Below the pieces are notes generated by a model. It was not told the DNA's origin and ran no database searches. It saw only the letters and a program-made list of their open reading frames with translations. 45,259 bases of DNA. It comes from Candidatus Geocrenenecus huangii. Lineage in GTDB: Archaea > Thermoproteota > Nitrososphaeria_A > Caldarchaeales > Wolframiiraptoraceae. Location of the stretch: positions 1 through 45,259 of the forward strand of contig JALNKM010000010.1 in NCBI GenBank assembly GCA_023268155.1, in the 5' to 3' direction. The position numbers and the translations under genes are program-made. Every line of letters begins with the position of its first letter. The stretch's first letter is position 1. Of this stretch, positions 1-9,110 are shown piece after piece.

Positions 1-633
1 GGAGGTTTTAAGGCTGGGCAACTTTACTTTCTTTACGGTGAAGAGAAGACCGGTAAAACTAGCTTGGTCCTAACTGTGTGTGCTTCTGCGATAAGAGAAG
101 GATTGAAGCCATTCTTTATAGATTGTTCTGAGAGGCTCCATCCAGGAAGGGTTTCACAAGTCTTACAATCTTGGCTGGTAGACTTATCCAGACTTTCGGT
201 GAAAGCTGTCCATAGCTTTCTAGAGCAGACTCGACTAATCTTAAATCTTTATAATCTTCAGAAAATATTCGATGTAATCGTTCTCGACGACTTCACTTAC
301 CAGCATAGGTTAGAGTTATCTAGAAATGTGAAAATGGACTTATCAATATACAAGAAGCTTGCTCTACAGGCAGCAATGCTATCTGAGATAGCTGCTAGTA
401 GAAAAGCCGTAGTCATAATAGTGGGCCAAGTACATGATATGCCTGAGCAGGAAGAAGGTAGACCAGTAGCATATAGGATCTTAAGTTACTGGGCCAAATG
501 GGTACTCAAACTTCAGGCAGGGTCAAGACAGTATAGGGAGTTAGTAGTTGAGAAGCCAGAGAAGAAGGGGCCTGGATACTTTAATTTAAGCGAGTATGGG
601 GTAAGTGAGCCTGATAGGCTTAAGGTGAAGTAA
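1..633 (+). CDS. RecA-superfamily ATPase, RadB-like (5' partial)
   Basis: The reading frame is open from base 1, so the gene starts outside the window. The visible 210 residues carry a Walker A motif GEEKTGKTS right at the left edge, a Walker B strand FDVIVLDDF, and near the C terminus a segment VVIIVGQVHDMPE followed by YWAKWVLKLQ. This resembles the end of the RecA/RadB/RadA-paralogue core, where the L2 region is followed by a strand reading 'K-x-x-L-x-L'. Such paralogues assist RadA in recombination or repair. No N-terminal helix-hairpin-helix can be judged because it would lie upstream. The stop overlaps the convergent gene by 14 bp. RadB-like is my best label; a KaiC-like ATPase is the alternative. 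Confidence 0.75.
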   Translation, partial: GGFKAGQLYFLYGEEKTGKTSLVLTVCASAIREGLKPFFIDCSERLHPGRVSQVLQSWLVDLSRLSVKAVHSFLEQTRLILNLYNLQKIFDVIVLDDFTYQHRLELSRNVKMDLSIYKKLALQAAMLSEIAASRKAVVIIVGQVHDMPEQEEGRPVAYRILSYWAKWVLKLQAGSRQYRELVVEKPEKKGPGYFNLSEYGVSEPDRLKVK

Positions 634-1036
634 ACTTGGAGACGTATCCTGAGTATATGCCTATCCCGGCAAGCAGTATCAGTAAGAAACTGAAGAATAG
701 CATATACTTCGCTGTTCTAGGATTGTGTGGTCTGTATATAGCGTTCAGGTATAGTAGTACGCCTCCCGCACCCATAAGATAGTATAATGCTATGACTATC
801 GTCTCAGCATGGCTTTGAGCATTAATACTCCAGAGAAATACTCTGACAGCTCCAGTCTGTAAGAAAGCTATGGGTATGGGGTTCTCGGTTACAATAACGT
901 AGGTAAACCCGCTCAAGAACATTATTACGATGAGCATCAGCGCTATCGATATTATTGTCATAGTGGTCTCAGACTTGAAAGAGACAAGCTTCTTTTGTAG
1001 ATGCTCGACTATAGACGTCTTCTTATTTCTCCGCAT
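620..1036 (-). CDS. Small multi-pass membrane protein, unknown function
   Basis: This 138-residue protein has a basic N terminus (RRNKK) and three clear hydrophobic spans near residues 26-48, 79-101 and 111-132. A weaker span lies near 54-70. I recognise no family motif. It stands alone on the minus strand, converging on the RecA-like gene with a 14-bp overlap. The short downstream overlap and clean hydrophobic pattern support a real gene. A role cannot be inferred from the neighbours. Confidence 0.6.
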   Translation of the reverse strand: MRRNKKTSIVEHLQKKLVSFKSETTMTIISIALMLIVIMFLSGFTYVIVTENPIPIAFLQTGAVRVFLWSINAQSHAETIVIALYYLMGAGGVLLYLNAIYRPHNPRTAKYMLFFSFLLILLAGIGIYSGYVSKFTSP

Positions 1037-1135
1037 CTCCTATCATCAACGATGATGAATAAAGTATCTTAAAAACTTAACAATGCTTTGATAGGGGTGG
1101 ATCGAGGGGACCATAAAGATAGGGTGTGAAGCATG

Positions 1136-2953
1136 TCAATCTTCAAGGTAAAGTTTGATGTCGACGTCCCTACTGATTGCCTCCATAATCTTTCTCCCAT
1201 TCTCAGAGTTTTTCAAGAATCTTATTCTTCCATTCTTACCAACGGTTACGGTTGAGAAGTACTCTCTCCCCAGGTAGATGGTAATCTTCGCTCCCGAATA
1301 TTTGCCTGGAACTATGAATTCTACCGCTCTACCTGTCTCAACATACTCGTATTCGACTTCCTCACCGTGCTTGGGTATACTTGGCACCAATTCTATAGAG
1401 ATTCCTAGTTCACGTTCAATCTTATTGATCGTTTCACCTCTTCTACCCACTATCCTCGGAATAAGGGACTTGTCAACTTTCACTATAGATTTGCCTGGCG
1501 ATAAAACCTCAACTTCAACGTTCGGATCGTACATTTTAAATCTCTCAACTAGTTTCTCTTTTACAATCTCCATAGACTCTTCGAGGTATCTTTCTACTTC
1601 AGATACAGGGACTATTACATTCTCTTCTCCATAGGTATATATTTCGTATTCTAGGTTACCTGTCTCGAAGTCTCTAACTTCAATTACTGGTCTAGCTAGA
1701 TCGACTGAGGTCATTCCGGAAGGGACTTTGACGACTAGATTTAACTCGTAGACTTTCTTTACTTCTCCATCTTTTAAGAATATGACTGTGTCGATTACGC
1801 TAGGTATCATCCCTAGTTCTAGTCTACCAATGAATCTCTGTATTGCGTCAACCGGATCACTTGCGTGAACGACGCCAACCATCCCTACACCCGCTAACCT
1901 CATATCCGCGAAGATCTGGAAATCCTTAGATTTCCTAATCTCGTCGAAGATAGTATAGTCTGGCCTAACGAGAAGTAGGAGTTCAGCTGTCTTCTCGAAA
2001 TCCCCTTCTAGTGGACCGTACTGAGTAATCTCTGGGCCTACCTGGAGATCTCTAGGAGATTCAAGGGTCTTGATGATTTTCCCTTGAGACGAGTAGAACT
2101 CCGCGAGGCTGCTTGCAAATGTTGTTTTCCCCGAGCCGGGGGGTCCAGCGATCAAGATACCTTCAGCCTTATTCTTCAATCTCTCCATCAACTTCTCAGA
2201 TAACCTGTAGTCTTCTAGAGTCAATTTGACGATCGGTCTAACTATGGTCACTTCTAGTCCATCAGAGAATGGGGGTTTCGCAGTGGCGATCCTATATTCT
2301 CCAAGCTGTATAACCATAGCGTGGCTTCTTACGAGCTCTATACTTCCCTCCTCACTAATCCTCGCCGTCTCAACGATCTCGTTTATAATATACTCTAGTT
2401 CATCTTCCGTGCATGGTTGATCTCTAACTTTAACTAATACGAAGTTTCCAGGTTTCCCTCTCTTAGCCATAGGAGGGACACCTGATTTAAGGTGGAGGCT
2501 CAAAGTATCTGGTGTGAAATATTCCTCAAAAGTTAGTTTAGGCTTCTTCTCATAAGCTTGGATGTATCTGACAGGGATGCCTTCAGCTTCGGCTACCAAT
2601 GCTTGAACATAGTCTGAAGTGTATAGCGTTGCTCCTTCATTTTTCGCGATATCTCTTATGATCGCGTCTATTCTTCCACTCTTCGCCAGCTTAATATCTT
2701 CCAGCGTCGGCCTCTCACCAGAGAATCTAACGAGGTATCCTCTCTTCTCAGCGGCTTCTCTTATCTTCTTTACTTGCTCCAATCCCTTAAACCCGACTTC
2801 TCTACCTTTAGATGCTTGGGCTTGAAGCTCATCGATTACAGCTGCGGGAATAACAACCTCACATAGACCTAGTTCTTCATTTTCGAGTATCTCTGCCAAT
2901 TTTCCATTAATGATTATGCTTGTATCCGGCACTATCCTGATACCGTTAGACAT
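1136..2953 (-). CDS. PIN domain - PilT-type ATPase - KH domain protein
   Basis: The protein has 605 residues in three parts. Residues about 1-135 form a PIN domain (VPDTS with acidic D10, later acidic D42/E43, D96 and D114). Residues about 240-430 form a VirB11/PilT-like P-loop ATPase, with Walker A GPPGSGKT at 270-277, Walker B YTIFDEIR near 333-340 and VVHASDP near 361-367. Residues about 485-525 form a KH domain with GRRG at 503-506. This is the archaeal 'PilT family ATPase with PIN and KH domains' (COG1855 type), thought to act on RNA; its substrate is not established. The whole length matches the family. It appears monocistronic, with 236 bp of gene-free sequence upstream. Confidence 0.9.
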   Translation of the reverse strand: MSNGIRIVPDTSIIINGKLAEILENEELGLCEVVIPAAVIDELQAQASKGREVGFKGLEQVKKIREAAEKRGYLVRFSGERPTLEDIKLAKSGRIDAIIRDIAKNEGATLYTSDYVQALVAEAEGIPVRYIQAYEKKPKLTFEEYFTPDTLSLHLKSGVPPMAKRGKPGNFVLVKVRDQPCTEDELEYIINEIVETARISEEGSIELVRSHAMVIQLGEYRIATAKPPFSDGLEVTIVRPIVKLTLEDYRLSEKLMERLKNKAEGILIAGPPGSGKTTFASSLAEFYSSQGKIIKTLESPRDLQVGPEITQYGPLEGDFEKTAELLLLVRPDYTIFDEIRKSKDFQIFADMRLAGVGMVGVVHASDPVDAIQRFIGRLELGMIPSVIDTVIFLKDGEVKKVYELNLVVKVPSGMTSVDLARPVIEVRDFETGNLEYEIYTYGEENVIVPVSEVERYLEESMEIVKEKLVERFKMYDPNVEVEVLSPGKSIVKVDKSLIPRIVGRRGETINKIERELGISIELVPSIPKHGEEVEYEYVETGRAVEFIVPGKYSGAKITIYLGREYFSTVTVGKNGRIRFLKNSENGRKIMEAISRDVDIKLYLED

Positions 2954-3189
2954 TCTCTACAAACTAGGATTCTCTTAAATGATATAAAATGTTTAAGGTG
3001 CATTAAAGCATCTCAGTCGGACGTAAGGAAACAGTAGATAATGACTATACATGACTTTTTAGTTGTATAAATCTTCCTTTTATACCATTATTTTCTTGAT
3101 ACCTTAAATGTAGTAGTAACAAAAACATTACTGTAAGAATGACGGAGATTAGCATTCCTTTACATCAGCACTAGAATGCGGGTTCTAAA

Positions 3190-4755
3190 TTAATGTCGGC
3201 GTCTTAACCTTATTATTAAGATGGAAATAAAGGCTAGAATCGTGGATTCTAGTACAGCGATAATTCTCAGAATATCTATAACTCTAAGATGTCTGGTAAG
3301 GTCGATTCTTAGATACGTGTCTTCATGAAGCTGGATCGTGGCTCTTCCGAACCATTCGTTGAGACTAAACTCAATAGAATAAATTCCTGTTGGCAGCAAA
3401 TACGATGCTGAGCCATTAACGAAATCTTTTTTGAGACCGTTTATCTTTAGTTCTCCATACTGAGCTAAGCTACCGTTTGGAAAGAATAAGTTTATTATAA
3501 GATTATGTAAATCTACTGGGATAGAATGTGTTTCTCCTCTGTTAACTTGAATTCTTCCACTGTATGTTTTGAAGCCGTTTACGTAGGCGTGTACGATTAA
3601 AGTAGTGCCAGTTGCCTTAACAGGTACCATAAGAGTAGATTCACTATTAGCCAGCAATATGTATGCTTTATCATTCTTTACAGTTACTTGACTTCCCTCA
3701 ACTATCAACGAAAGATTACCGATTGTTCTACCTAGTCTAGATTCACAGAAGACGATCGAGGTTAGAGGTATGAGAGCATAGTATGTTTTCACTTCCCCAC
3801 TAGAAGAAGCGATTATCCTCAAAGTCTTATTCAAAGCTTCCTCTACGTTTAGTGAAAGCTTCTTAGCAGCTTTTTCACCAACCCATTCATTGAAGACGTC
3901 GTTAACAACATATATCTCTATCTGCTTCTCCGTCAAGGCGGAGTCTTCAACTACATACGAGCTGTTGATGAATCCTGTTGAGACGTATCTGATCTTAAGT
4001 ATTGCCTCTCCTTTCCTTACGGGAACTATACCTCCTGGACCAACCTTATGTAAGTCTGGAGTAACTAGAGTTAAAGTACTTCCATTAAGCTTGCCCACTA
4101 TCCTCGCAGCTATCGGTTCCATCGTTATAGAGTATGGTCTATCGGCTAGTTCACCCTGATAGGTAAACTCTCTTGGATAGACCAGATCCATGACCACGTC
4201 ACTGTAGTTTTGATTATTTCTTGCCCAGGGTCTCGGGAGATCTATGCTTACTTCTACTCCAGCTGGGATGAGAAATCTTCCGTCTTCCACATCTATGATG
4301 AAGGCCTCCTGTTCTTTGTCAGCGATCTCAGTAATCAGTTTGTCTGCATCTAACCTGTAATTTAGACGTACAGGTTCTTCTGATAATTTCTTCACCGAAA
4401 ACTGGATTGTCAGATTATACATCTTAGTCTTCAGTAGCCATTGACCTCCTACATCGTTTTCGGTAAATTTCTTGATTAATACTTGTTTAAGAGGTTCTAG
4501 ATAATATCCTGCTTCTTCTCCAGTCGGAGATATTAATGTTAAATATGTTGGTTTATCGATAGCCATGGCCCACAATTCTTCTTCATCCTCGAAATGCAAT
4601 ATCCCTCCATCTAGGAGTGGAAACATATAGTTTCTGCTGTACCCGACCATTACAGGTGCTTCTTCGTCTAGCTGAGAATTAGCAGAAAATATTGAGGATG
4701 GTAACAGTATTATGAGCAAAAATGTCAAGTAAGCTTTCGACACCCGGTCATTCAT
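3190..4755 (-). CDS. Secreted or membrane-anchored protein at the end of the MoxR/DUF58 operon
   Basis: The protein has 521 residues. The N terminus reads as a signal peptide (hydrophobic residues about 8-24, then SANSQ). The C terminus has one transmembrane span (about 493-514) followed by RLRRRH, giving a type I topology with a large external domain and a short basic cytoplasmic tail. The middle is rich in beta-strand and NxS/T sites, and residues about 395-480 look like Ig-like or carboxypeptidase-regulatory repeats. No enzymatic motif is visible. It is the last gene of a seven-gene minus-strand operon, 1 bp after its upstream neighbour, and probably acts at the cell surface with the MoxR/DUF58 system. 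Confidence 0.7.
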   Translation of the reverse strand: MNDRVSKAYLTFLLIILLPSSIFSANSQLDEEAPVMVGYSRNYMFPLLDGGILHFEDEEELWAMAIDKPTYLTLISPTGEEAGYYLEPLKQVLIKKFTENDVGGQWLLKTKMYNLTIQFSVKKLSEEPVRLNYRLDADKLITEIADKEQEAFIIDVEDGRFLIPAGVEVSIDLPRPWARNNQNYSDVVMDLVYPREFTYQGELADRPYSITMEPIAARIVGKLNGSTLTLVTPDLHKVGPGGIVPVRKGEAILKIRYVSTGFINSSYVVEDSALTEKQIEIYVVNDVFNEWVGEKAAKKLSLNVEEALNKTLRIIASSSGEVKTYYALIPLTSIVFCESRLGRTIGNLSLIVEGSQVTVKNDKAYILLANSESTLMVPVKATGTTLIVHAYVNGFKTYSGRIQVNRGETHSIPVDLHNLIINLFFPNGSLAQYGELKINGLKKDFVNGSASYLLPTGIYSIEFSLNEWFGRATIQLHEDTYLRIDLTRHLRVIDILRIIAVLESTILAFISILIIRLRRRH

Positions 4756-4756
4756 T

Positions 4757-5467
4757 TTACTTCACTATTCTCAGAATGATGGATAACCCTAAGATTATCA
4801 ATAATACGGATAGAGAGGAAAAAATGTTATTGTAAGTCCATACTCGAGTCATAAACGCTAAGAGTAGGACGATGATGGAAGAAATTATTAGAGGGGTCAA
4901 ATCTCTAACCTCTCTAGGGAAATCTGGGTTGCACCTCCTACAGATGATTAAGAATAAGGAAATACATGACGCCGCTGTAAGAAACGTGAATATAGTATTG
5001 ACTGTCTGAGAAAGAGTATATTGTTCTCCAGAGAAAAGTTTTCCTGGAACCCTAATTATCAGGTTTACAAAGAAGTCTTGAGAAGTCAATGATGCTTTGT
5101 CTGAAGAGGCCAAGACCCACAAGTTGAACGTGAGAGTGAAGAAATATGTTAAGACTAGATCTTCAATGTTCTGCCGATACGAGCTTAAAAGTATGAAGAT
5201 AGGAAATGCTAATAGATATCCCGCAGCCGACCCTATGAGTGGAAGCGGACTCCCCAGGAAGAACATTAAGAAAGATACTAATGATGGGATCAGCATCAAG
5301 AATAAAAGAATCGTAAAAGAGTAGTTTGATAGGAATAACGCGATCAATGAAAAGAATGAAGCTAGCATGAAGTAATCGAGATTCGTAAACCTAGATAATA
5401 GGTTACATACGGTATAGATATGTGGGGATAACAATAATGATCCAAGCAGGATTTCCGAGAACTTCAT
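4757..5467 (-). CDS. Multi-pass membrane protein of the MoxR/DUF58 operon
   Basis: This 236-residue, strongly hydrophobic protein has about six to seven predicted spans and short polar loops. Its start overlaps the stop of the DUF58 gene by 4 bp, so the two are probably translationally coupled. The gene after it begins 1 bp beyond its stop. In bacterial and archaeal MoxR/DUF58 clusters an unrelated integral membrane partner is common, and this gene fills that place. I see no catalytic or transport signature and cannot name a family. Confidence 0.65.
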   Translation of the reverse strand: MKFSEILLGSLLLSPHIYTVCNLLSRFTNLDYFMLASFFSLIALFLSNYSFTILLFLMLIPSLVSFLMFFLGSPLPLIGSAAGYLLAFPIFILLSSYRQNIEDLVLTYFFTLTFNLWVLASSDKASLTSQDFFVNLIIRVPGKLFSGEQYTLSQTVNTIFTFLTAASCISLFLIICRRCNPDFPREVRDLTPLIISSIIVLLLAFMTRVWTYNNIFSSLSVLLIILGLSIILRIVK

Positions 5468-6678
5468 CTACCCCACCTAGAAGCGAGACATCTCTTGAAG
5501 CTGTTCATGAAGTCTCTAAGTTTAACTATCGTAACAGGATCTTGAATGATGGAAGCCGCTCTTTTCAATCTTTCAGCTTCATAGTTGATTACTCTATCTT
5601 CAACTAGACTAGAAACTTCATCAAGCAAGTCCAGTAAAAGTATGTTCACTCTGAAATTCTCATTTCCAAGATATCTTCTCAGAACGTTTAGCTCCTCAGG
5701 ATCCACCAATCTAGAAATATAAATTAGGTATCCTCCTGAAGGGATAGAATTTTTTCTTAAATTAAATTCTCCATATCTTAATGTCATTTCTGAAATTGCC
5801 GGTTTCCCATCGTTATAGTTTATCAGCCATATCCTCGAGCCTTCCCTCAAGTAGTGTAAAGCATAAGACATTGATATCCCCATTATCCAGTTCAAGATAT
5901 TTCCATATTGAGGCATCTCTAAGTCTAGCCCACTCCCATAGCCAATGAGTATATATGATGATCTCCGCCTATCGTATTCTCTGACGTATACTTCTTCCCC
6001 ATTTGTTCTAGCTGTTCTTCTCCAATCTACATTCCTCAAAGATTGATGTTCACTCCGCAGGCTTTCTCTATATTCTTCTTTAACGCCTATGAATGGGTGC
6101 AGCGAGTATCCCGGATAGTTTAGTCCAGCGGATGATGAGGCTATAACTACGCTTCTAGTTCTCATAGGTTCTTCGAAAGAATATATCATTCCCAATGAAT
6201 CGATAGTGATGGTTTTGCAGACTAATTCAAGGTCATCTTTAACCACGACCTCCACCGGACCGACCTCAAGTAGTCCGCTTCTCTGGACATTCACGGTAAA
6301 TTCTAGTGTGATATTATTTTTTCGGCTTATTACACCGGATCGAGCAGCTTCACCAGACTCTATCTTCAGACCCTCGCTAAGCTGTATGTTAACTTCTGTC
6401 TTAAGCCTACTATCTAATCTGGGCTGCACGTATACTCTAACCCTAGATTTATCGTTTACAGTCAGTATGTTCGGTGAAATCGTTAAGAAAACCTCAAAGT
6501 CTTTTTCGCTTATTCTTCTAAGGGCCCAGATACTTCTAAATACGTACAATGTCAGAGTGAGGAGTATGAATACAGGCGCTAAGAATATGGCCGGGTGATT
6601 AATGAATATGAGAGATACTGTAGAGAAGAAAAAGGCGGTATACTGGTATATTCTTGCAGCTCTACGGGTCAGCCTCAT
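5464..6678 (-). CDS. DUF58 family protein
   Basis: The 404 residues start with two hydrophobic spans (about 10-50). A beta-rich segment (about 60-165) follows, and then the DUF58 core with the typical stretch around residues 205-235: EYRESLRSEHQSLRNVDWRR followed by VYVREYD. DUF58 proteins are membrane-anchored partners of MoxR AAA+ ATPases and often carry a von Willebrand A-like fold. The molecular role is unsettled; stress tolerance and assembly of surface or metal-containing complexes have been proposed. The start overlaps the moxR stop by 4 bp (ATGA type), which supports coupling. Confidence 0.88.
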   Translation of the reverse strand: MRLTRRAARIYQYTAFFFSTVSLIFINHPAIFLAPVFILLTLTLYVFRSIWALRRISEKDFEVFLTISPNILTVNDKSRVRVYVQPRLDSRLKTEVNIQLSEGLKIESGEAARSGVISRKNNITLEFTVNVQRSGLLEVGPVEVVVKDDLELVCKTITIDSLGMIYSFEEPMRTRSVVIASSSAGLNYPGYSLHPFIGVKEEYRESLRSEHQSLRNVDWRRTARTNGEEVYVREYDRRRSSYILIGYGSGLDLEMPQYGNILNWIMGISMSYALHYLREGSRIWLINYNDGKPAISEMTLRYGEFNLRKNSIPSGGYLIYISRLVDPEELNVLRRYLGNENFRVNILLLDLLDEVSSLVEDRVINYEAERLKRAASIIQDPVTIVKLRDFMNSFKRCLASRWGR

Positions 6679-7628
6679 CTAGGGGGTTCTACCTCTTCGA
6701 CGATCTCCTTCAGTAGGTTAATCGTCTCTCTACGAAGCGTAATCGGGTTGCTGCTCCGACTCCTAAGGAGAAGTCTATGATTAAAAACTAAGTTGACAAC
6801 AGATTTAACGTGGTCTGGAGTTACATAAGGTTTGCCTTCAAGAGCCGCTGCAGCTTTCGAAGCATAAAGCAGAGATACCTGACCTCTAGGGCTTACTCCC
6901 AGTAAGATTTCTTCACGTTTTCTAGTCTGCTGACCCAGCTTAACAATGTACTCTAGGACAGACTTATCAACATATACCTTCCTAGTTAGTTCTATGGCTT
7001 TCAAAACATCTTCGAGGTCTGCGACTTTCTCTATTTCAACCTGCTCACCGTAGAGTTGCTTCTTCTCAAGTATCTTGAGCTCGGATGAGGGGTCAAGATA
7101 GTCAACGAATGTTCTGATTAGGAATCTATCGAGTTCGGCTTCGGGTAACGGGTATGTTCCTTCAAGCTCTATAGGGTTCTGGGTAGCGATGATGAGGAAT
7201 GGTCTTGGTAGAGGATATGCAACACCATCTACTGTTACCTGTTTCTCCTGCATACATTCTAGGAGGGCTGACTGAGATCTAGGAGACGCGCGGTTGATCT
7301 CGTCCGCCAATACAACGTTTGCAAATATGGGGCCACGTCTAAACTCTAGCGCTCCAGTAACACGGTTATAAATTATGGACCCGGTTATATCGCTCGGCAT
7401 CAGGTCTGCGGTAAACTGTATCCTTTTGAATTCTAGACCGAGAGAGTTCGAGAAGACTTTTGCTAGATAGGTCTTAGCTGTTCCAGGTGCACCCTCTACG
7501 AGTATGTGTCCTTCTACGAGCAGGCCAATAAGTAGACTTCTAATAACCTCGTCCATTCCGACGATGACCTCATGTATGTTTGAAGTAAGCTTTTCAGCAA
7601 TGTCTTTAACGAAGACATACTCATTCAA
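6675..7628 (-). CDS. MoxR-family AAA+ ATPase
   Basis: The 317-residue protein has Walker A GAPGTAKT at 46-53, Walker B VVLADEINR at 105-113 and sensor 1 FLIIATQNP, plus the MoxR insert (PLPEAELDRF). A C-terminal lid helix carries SPRGQ (sensor 2). MoxR ATPases act as chaperone-like remodelers with DUF58 and vWA partners. It sits in the middle of the operon with 4-bp overlaps on both sides, so stoichiometric co-translation with DUF58 is likely. Length and motifs are complete. The substrate complex is unknown. Confidence 0.95.
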   Translation of the reverse strand: MNEYVFVKDIAEKLTSNIHEVIVGMDEVIRSLLIGLLVEGHILVEGAPGTAKTYLAKVFSNSLGLEFKRIQFTADLMPSDITGSIIYNRVTGALEFRRGPIFANVVLADEINRASPRSQSALLECMQEKQVTVDGVAYPLPRPFLIIATQNPIELEGTYPLPEAELDRFLIRTFVDYLDPSSELKILEKKQLYGEQVEIEKVADLEDVLKAIELTRKVYVDKSVLEYIVKLGQQTRKREEILLGVSPRGQVSLLYASKAAAALEGKPYVTPDHVKSVVNLVFNHRLLLRSRSSNPITLRRETINLLKEIVEEVEPPR

Positions 7629-7807
7629 GTGTTCCTACCACCCTTCCTTAACCTGCTTAATCCATTCATCAACAAGTCAGAGTTTCTATGTCTAGCAAGC
7701 TTGGTGCTTCTTTTATGCTTAGTGGTCTCATGAACATATTCGGGAATAAGTAACGATATGATAATCGTTAGCCCGGCGATAATCATTATAGTCAAGTTAA
7801 GATTCAT
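7625..7807 (-). CDS. Small single-span membrane protein of the MoxR operon
   Basis: The 60-residue product has one N-terminal hydrophobic helix (residues 5-22) and a strongly basic tail. It overlaps the DUF4129-like gene by 11 bp and moxR by 4 bp, an arrangement hard to explain unless it is translated. No family is recognised. It may be a small anchor or assembly factor for the MoxR/DUF58 complex; that is inference from position only. Confidence 0.55.
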   Translation of the reverse strand: MNLNLTIMIIAGLTIIISLLIPEYVHETTKHKRSTKLARHRNSDLLMNGLSRLRKGGRNT

Positions 7808-8279
7808 TTAACCACCTCGATGGATATTCCCGTATAGATAGGTTATCAAGCCTCTCCAATTGTTTGCTGAACTGGTCTATCTCTACTTCGCTAGGCTCGT
7901 ATCCTCCGAATCTAGCAGCTTCGTATAAGCTGTACATTTCATGTAGCAGGTTCTGAATCTCCGCAGCTAGTTTACCGTTTAGAATAGTTAAGATCTCCCT
8001 AGTTGTTAAATTTTTCCTAGCATTAAGCTGTCTAGCTTCTGCTAAACCATCAACAACTTCATTAAAAATCGTTATTACAGCTTGCCTCCCACCCTTCCTC
8101 GATAAATACTCTCTGAATCTATTAGTTAGAATGTGTTGGTCAACTTCTATGCTATTATCAGGTTTCGTTATTCTTCTCTTAAGCTTGATGTACTTGAATA
8201 AGGCGTAGGCTGCCAGTGAAGCTATGATTATATCGATAGTGATCCAGAAAGCAGTTTCAGGATCTATCAGCTGAGCCAT
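7797..8279 (-). CDS. DUF4129-like membrane-anchored protein
   Basis: The 160 residues start with one transmembrane span (about 10-28). A cytoplasmic helical domain of about 100 residues then contains LTTREIL and a following segment LYEAARFGGYEPS. That pattern, 'T-x-R-E-x-L' followed by 'Y-E-x-A-R-Y/F-G', is characteristic of DUF4129, which is often found fused to transglutaminases or encoded beside MoxR/DUF58. The start overlaps the upstream gene by 13 bp. The family assignment rests on this motif and on context. Confidence 0.72.
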   Translation of the reverse strand: MAQLIDPETAFWITIDIIIASLAAYALFKYIKLKRRITKPDNSIEVDQHILTNRFREYLSRKGGRQAVITIFNEVVDGLAEARQLNARKNLTTREILTILNGKLAAEIQNLLHEMYSLYEAARFGGYEPSEVEIDQFSKQLERLDNLSIREYPSRWLNES

Positions 8280-9058
8280 CTCTCTTTAACCTCTACTCTT
8301 TCTATTGGCAAAAAACTAAATCTTGGATGAACATACGTTGGAAAGCCTCTAAGCTCTTCTACGAGCTCAACAGTTTGACCACCTGATTCAATTTTGCTGT
8401 AATCTATTTTCACTAAGCCCCATACGTCCTCGAGAGCTATGCCATCTTGAATCGTTAAGCCGTCAAAGAACACTCTTAGCTGACCCCAGCTAGTATAATA
8501 TGTTATTGTTGGCCTCCCAACATAATATTCTCCATATTGTGGAAGAATGAATTTTATCTTCAATCTAGATAGACCCTCAAAAGGTTCGGGATAGACCTTT
8601 ATACTTGAAGCCTCCATCCTGAAGAGATAAAATCTAATACTTACTTCTCCATCGGAGACCACGTTTATCTGAGTAGTCCAGGCAGTTCTTCCTTGGCCTC
8701 CTCTTAACACTGTGAGTGTATGATTTCCTTTAGGTATGATAAAATAAGCTTTACCTTGATTATCTGTAAGTTTCGATTCTCCACCTACCGTTACATATGT
8801 ATACGCTAGGGGGGCAGATATGGTTGACTCGTTTCCGAGGTATGTCATGGAATGCCCGAGATCAGACTCGGTTAGATGTATTGTGAGTTTTACGTATTCT
8901 AACTCCCCTGTCGAGATTGCTTGTTTAACCTCTTGCAGTAATTGACCGATAAAGTCCTGCATACCAGATAGATTAAATGTGAAGAGTAAGAAAGCAGATG
9001 AAAGGATCAGGATAGCTAGGATCGTCAACGTTATCTTTTTCCACATCCGTTTTCTCAT
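8267..9058 (-). CDS. Membrane-anchored surface protein with Ig-like/carboxypeptidase-regulatory fold, first gene of the MoxR operon
   Basis: The 263 residues begin with a basic stretch (RKRMWKK) and a hydrophobic anchor (about 8-30). The rest is beta-rich. Residues about 85-150 look like a carboxypeptidase-regulatory or prealbumin-like fold (SKLTDNQGKAYFIIPKGNHT has the usual 'T-D-x-x-G-x-a-x-f-x-l-p-x-G' pattern). It opens the seven-gene operon and overlaps its neighbour by 13 bp. Extracellular location is inferred from the anchor; no enzymatic motif is visible. Confidence 0.65.
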   Translation of the reverse strand: MRKRMWKKITLTILAILILSSAFLLFTFNLSGMQDFIGQLLQEVKQAISTGELEYVKLTIHLTESDLGHSMTYLGNESTISAPLAYTYVTVGGESKLTDNQGKAYFIIPKGNHTLTVLRGGQGRTAWTTQINVVSDGEVSIRFYLFRMEASSIKVYPEPFEGLSRLKIKFILPQYGEYYVGRPTITYYTSWGQLRVFFDGLTIQDGIALEDVWGLVKIDYSKIESGGQTVELVEELRGFPTYVHPRFSFLPIERVEVKERWLS

Positions 9059-9110
9059 CCTAAGGAATCCCCTAGATAGATATTAAGATTAAAAATTACG
9101 CTTTAATAGC

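Noticed and set aside
1035-1125. ATGATGA resembling a C box of a C/D RNA
   Set aside because: No D box CTGA at a suitable distance and no terminal stem.
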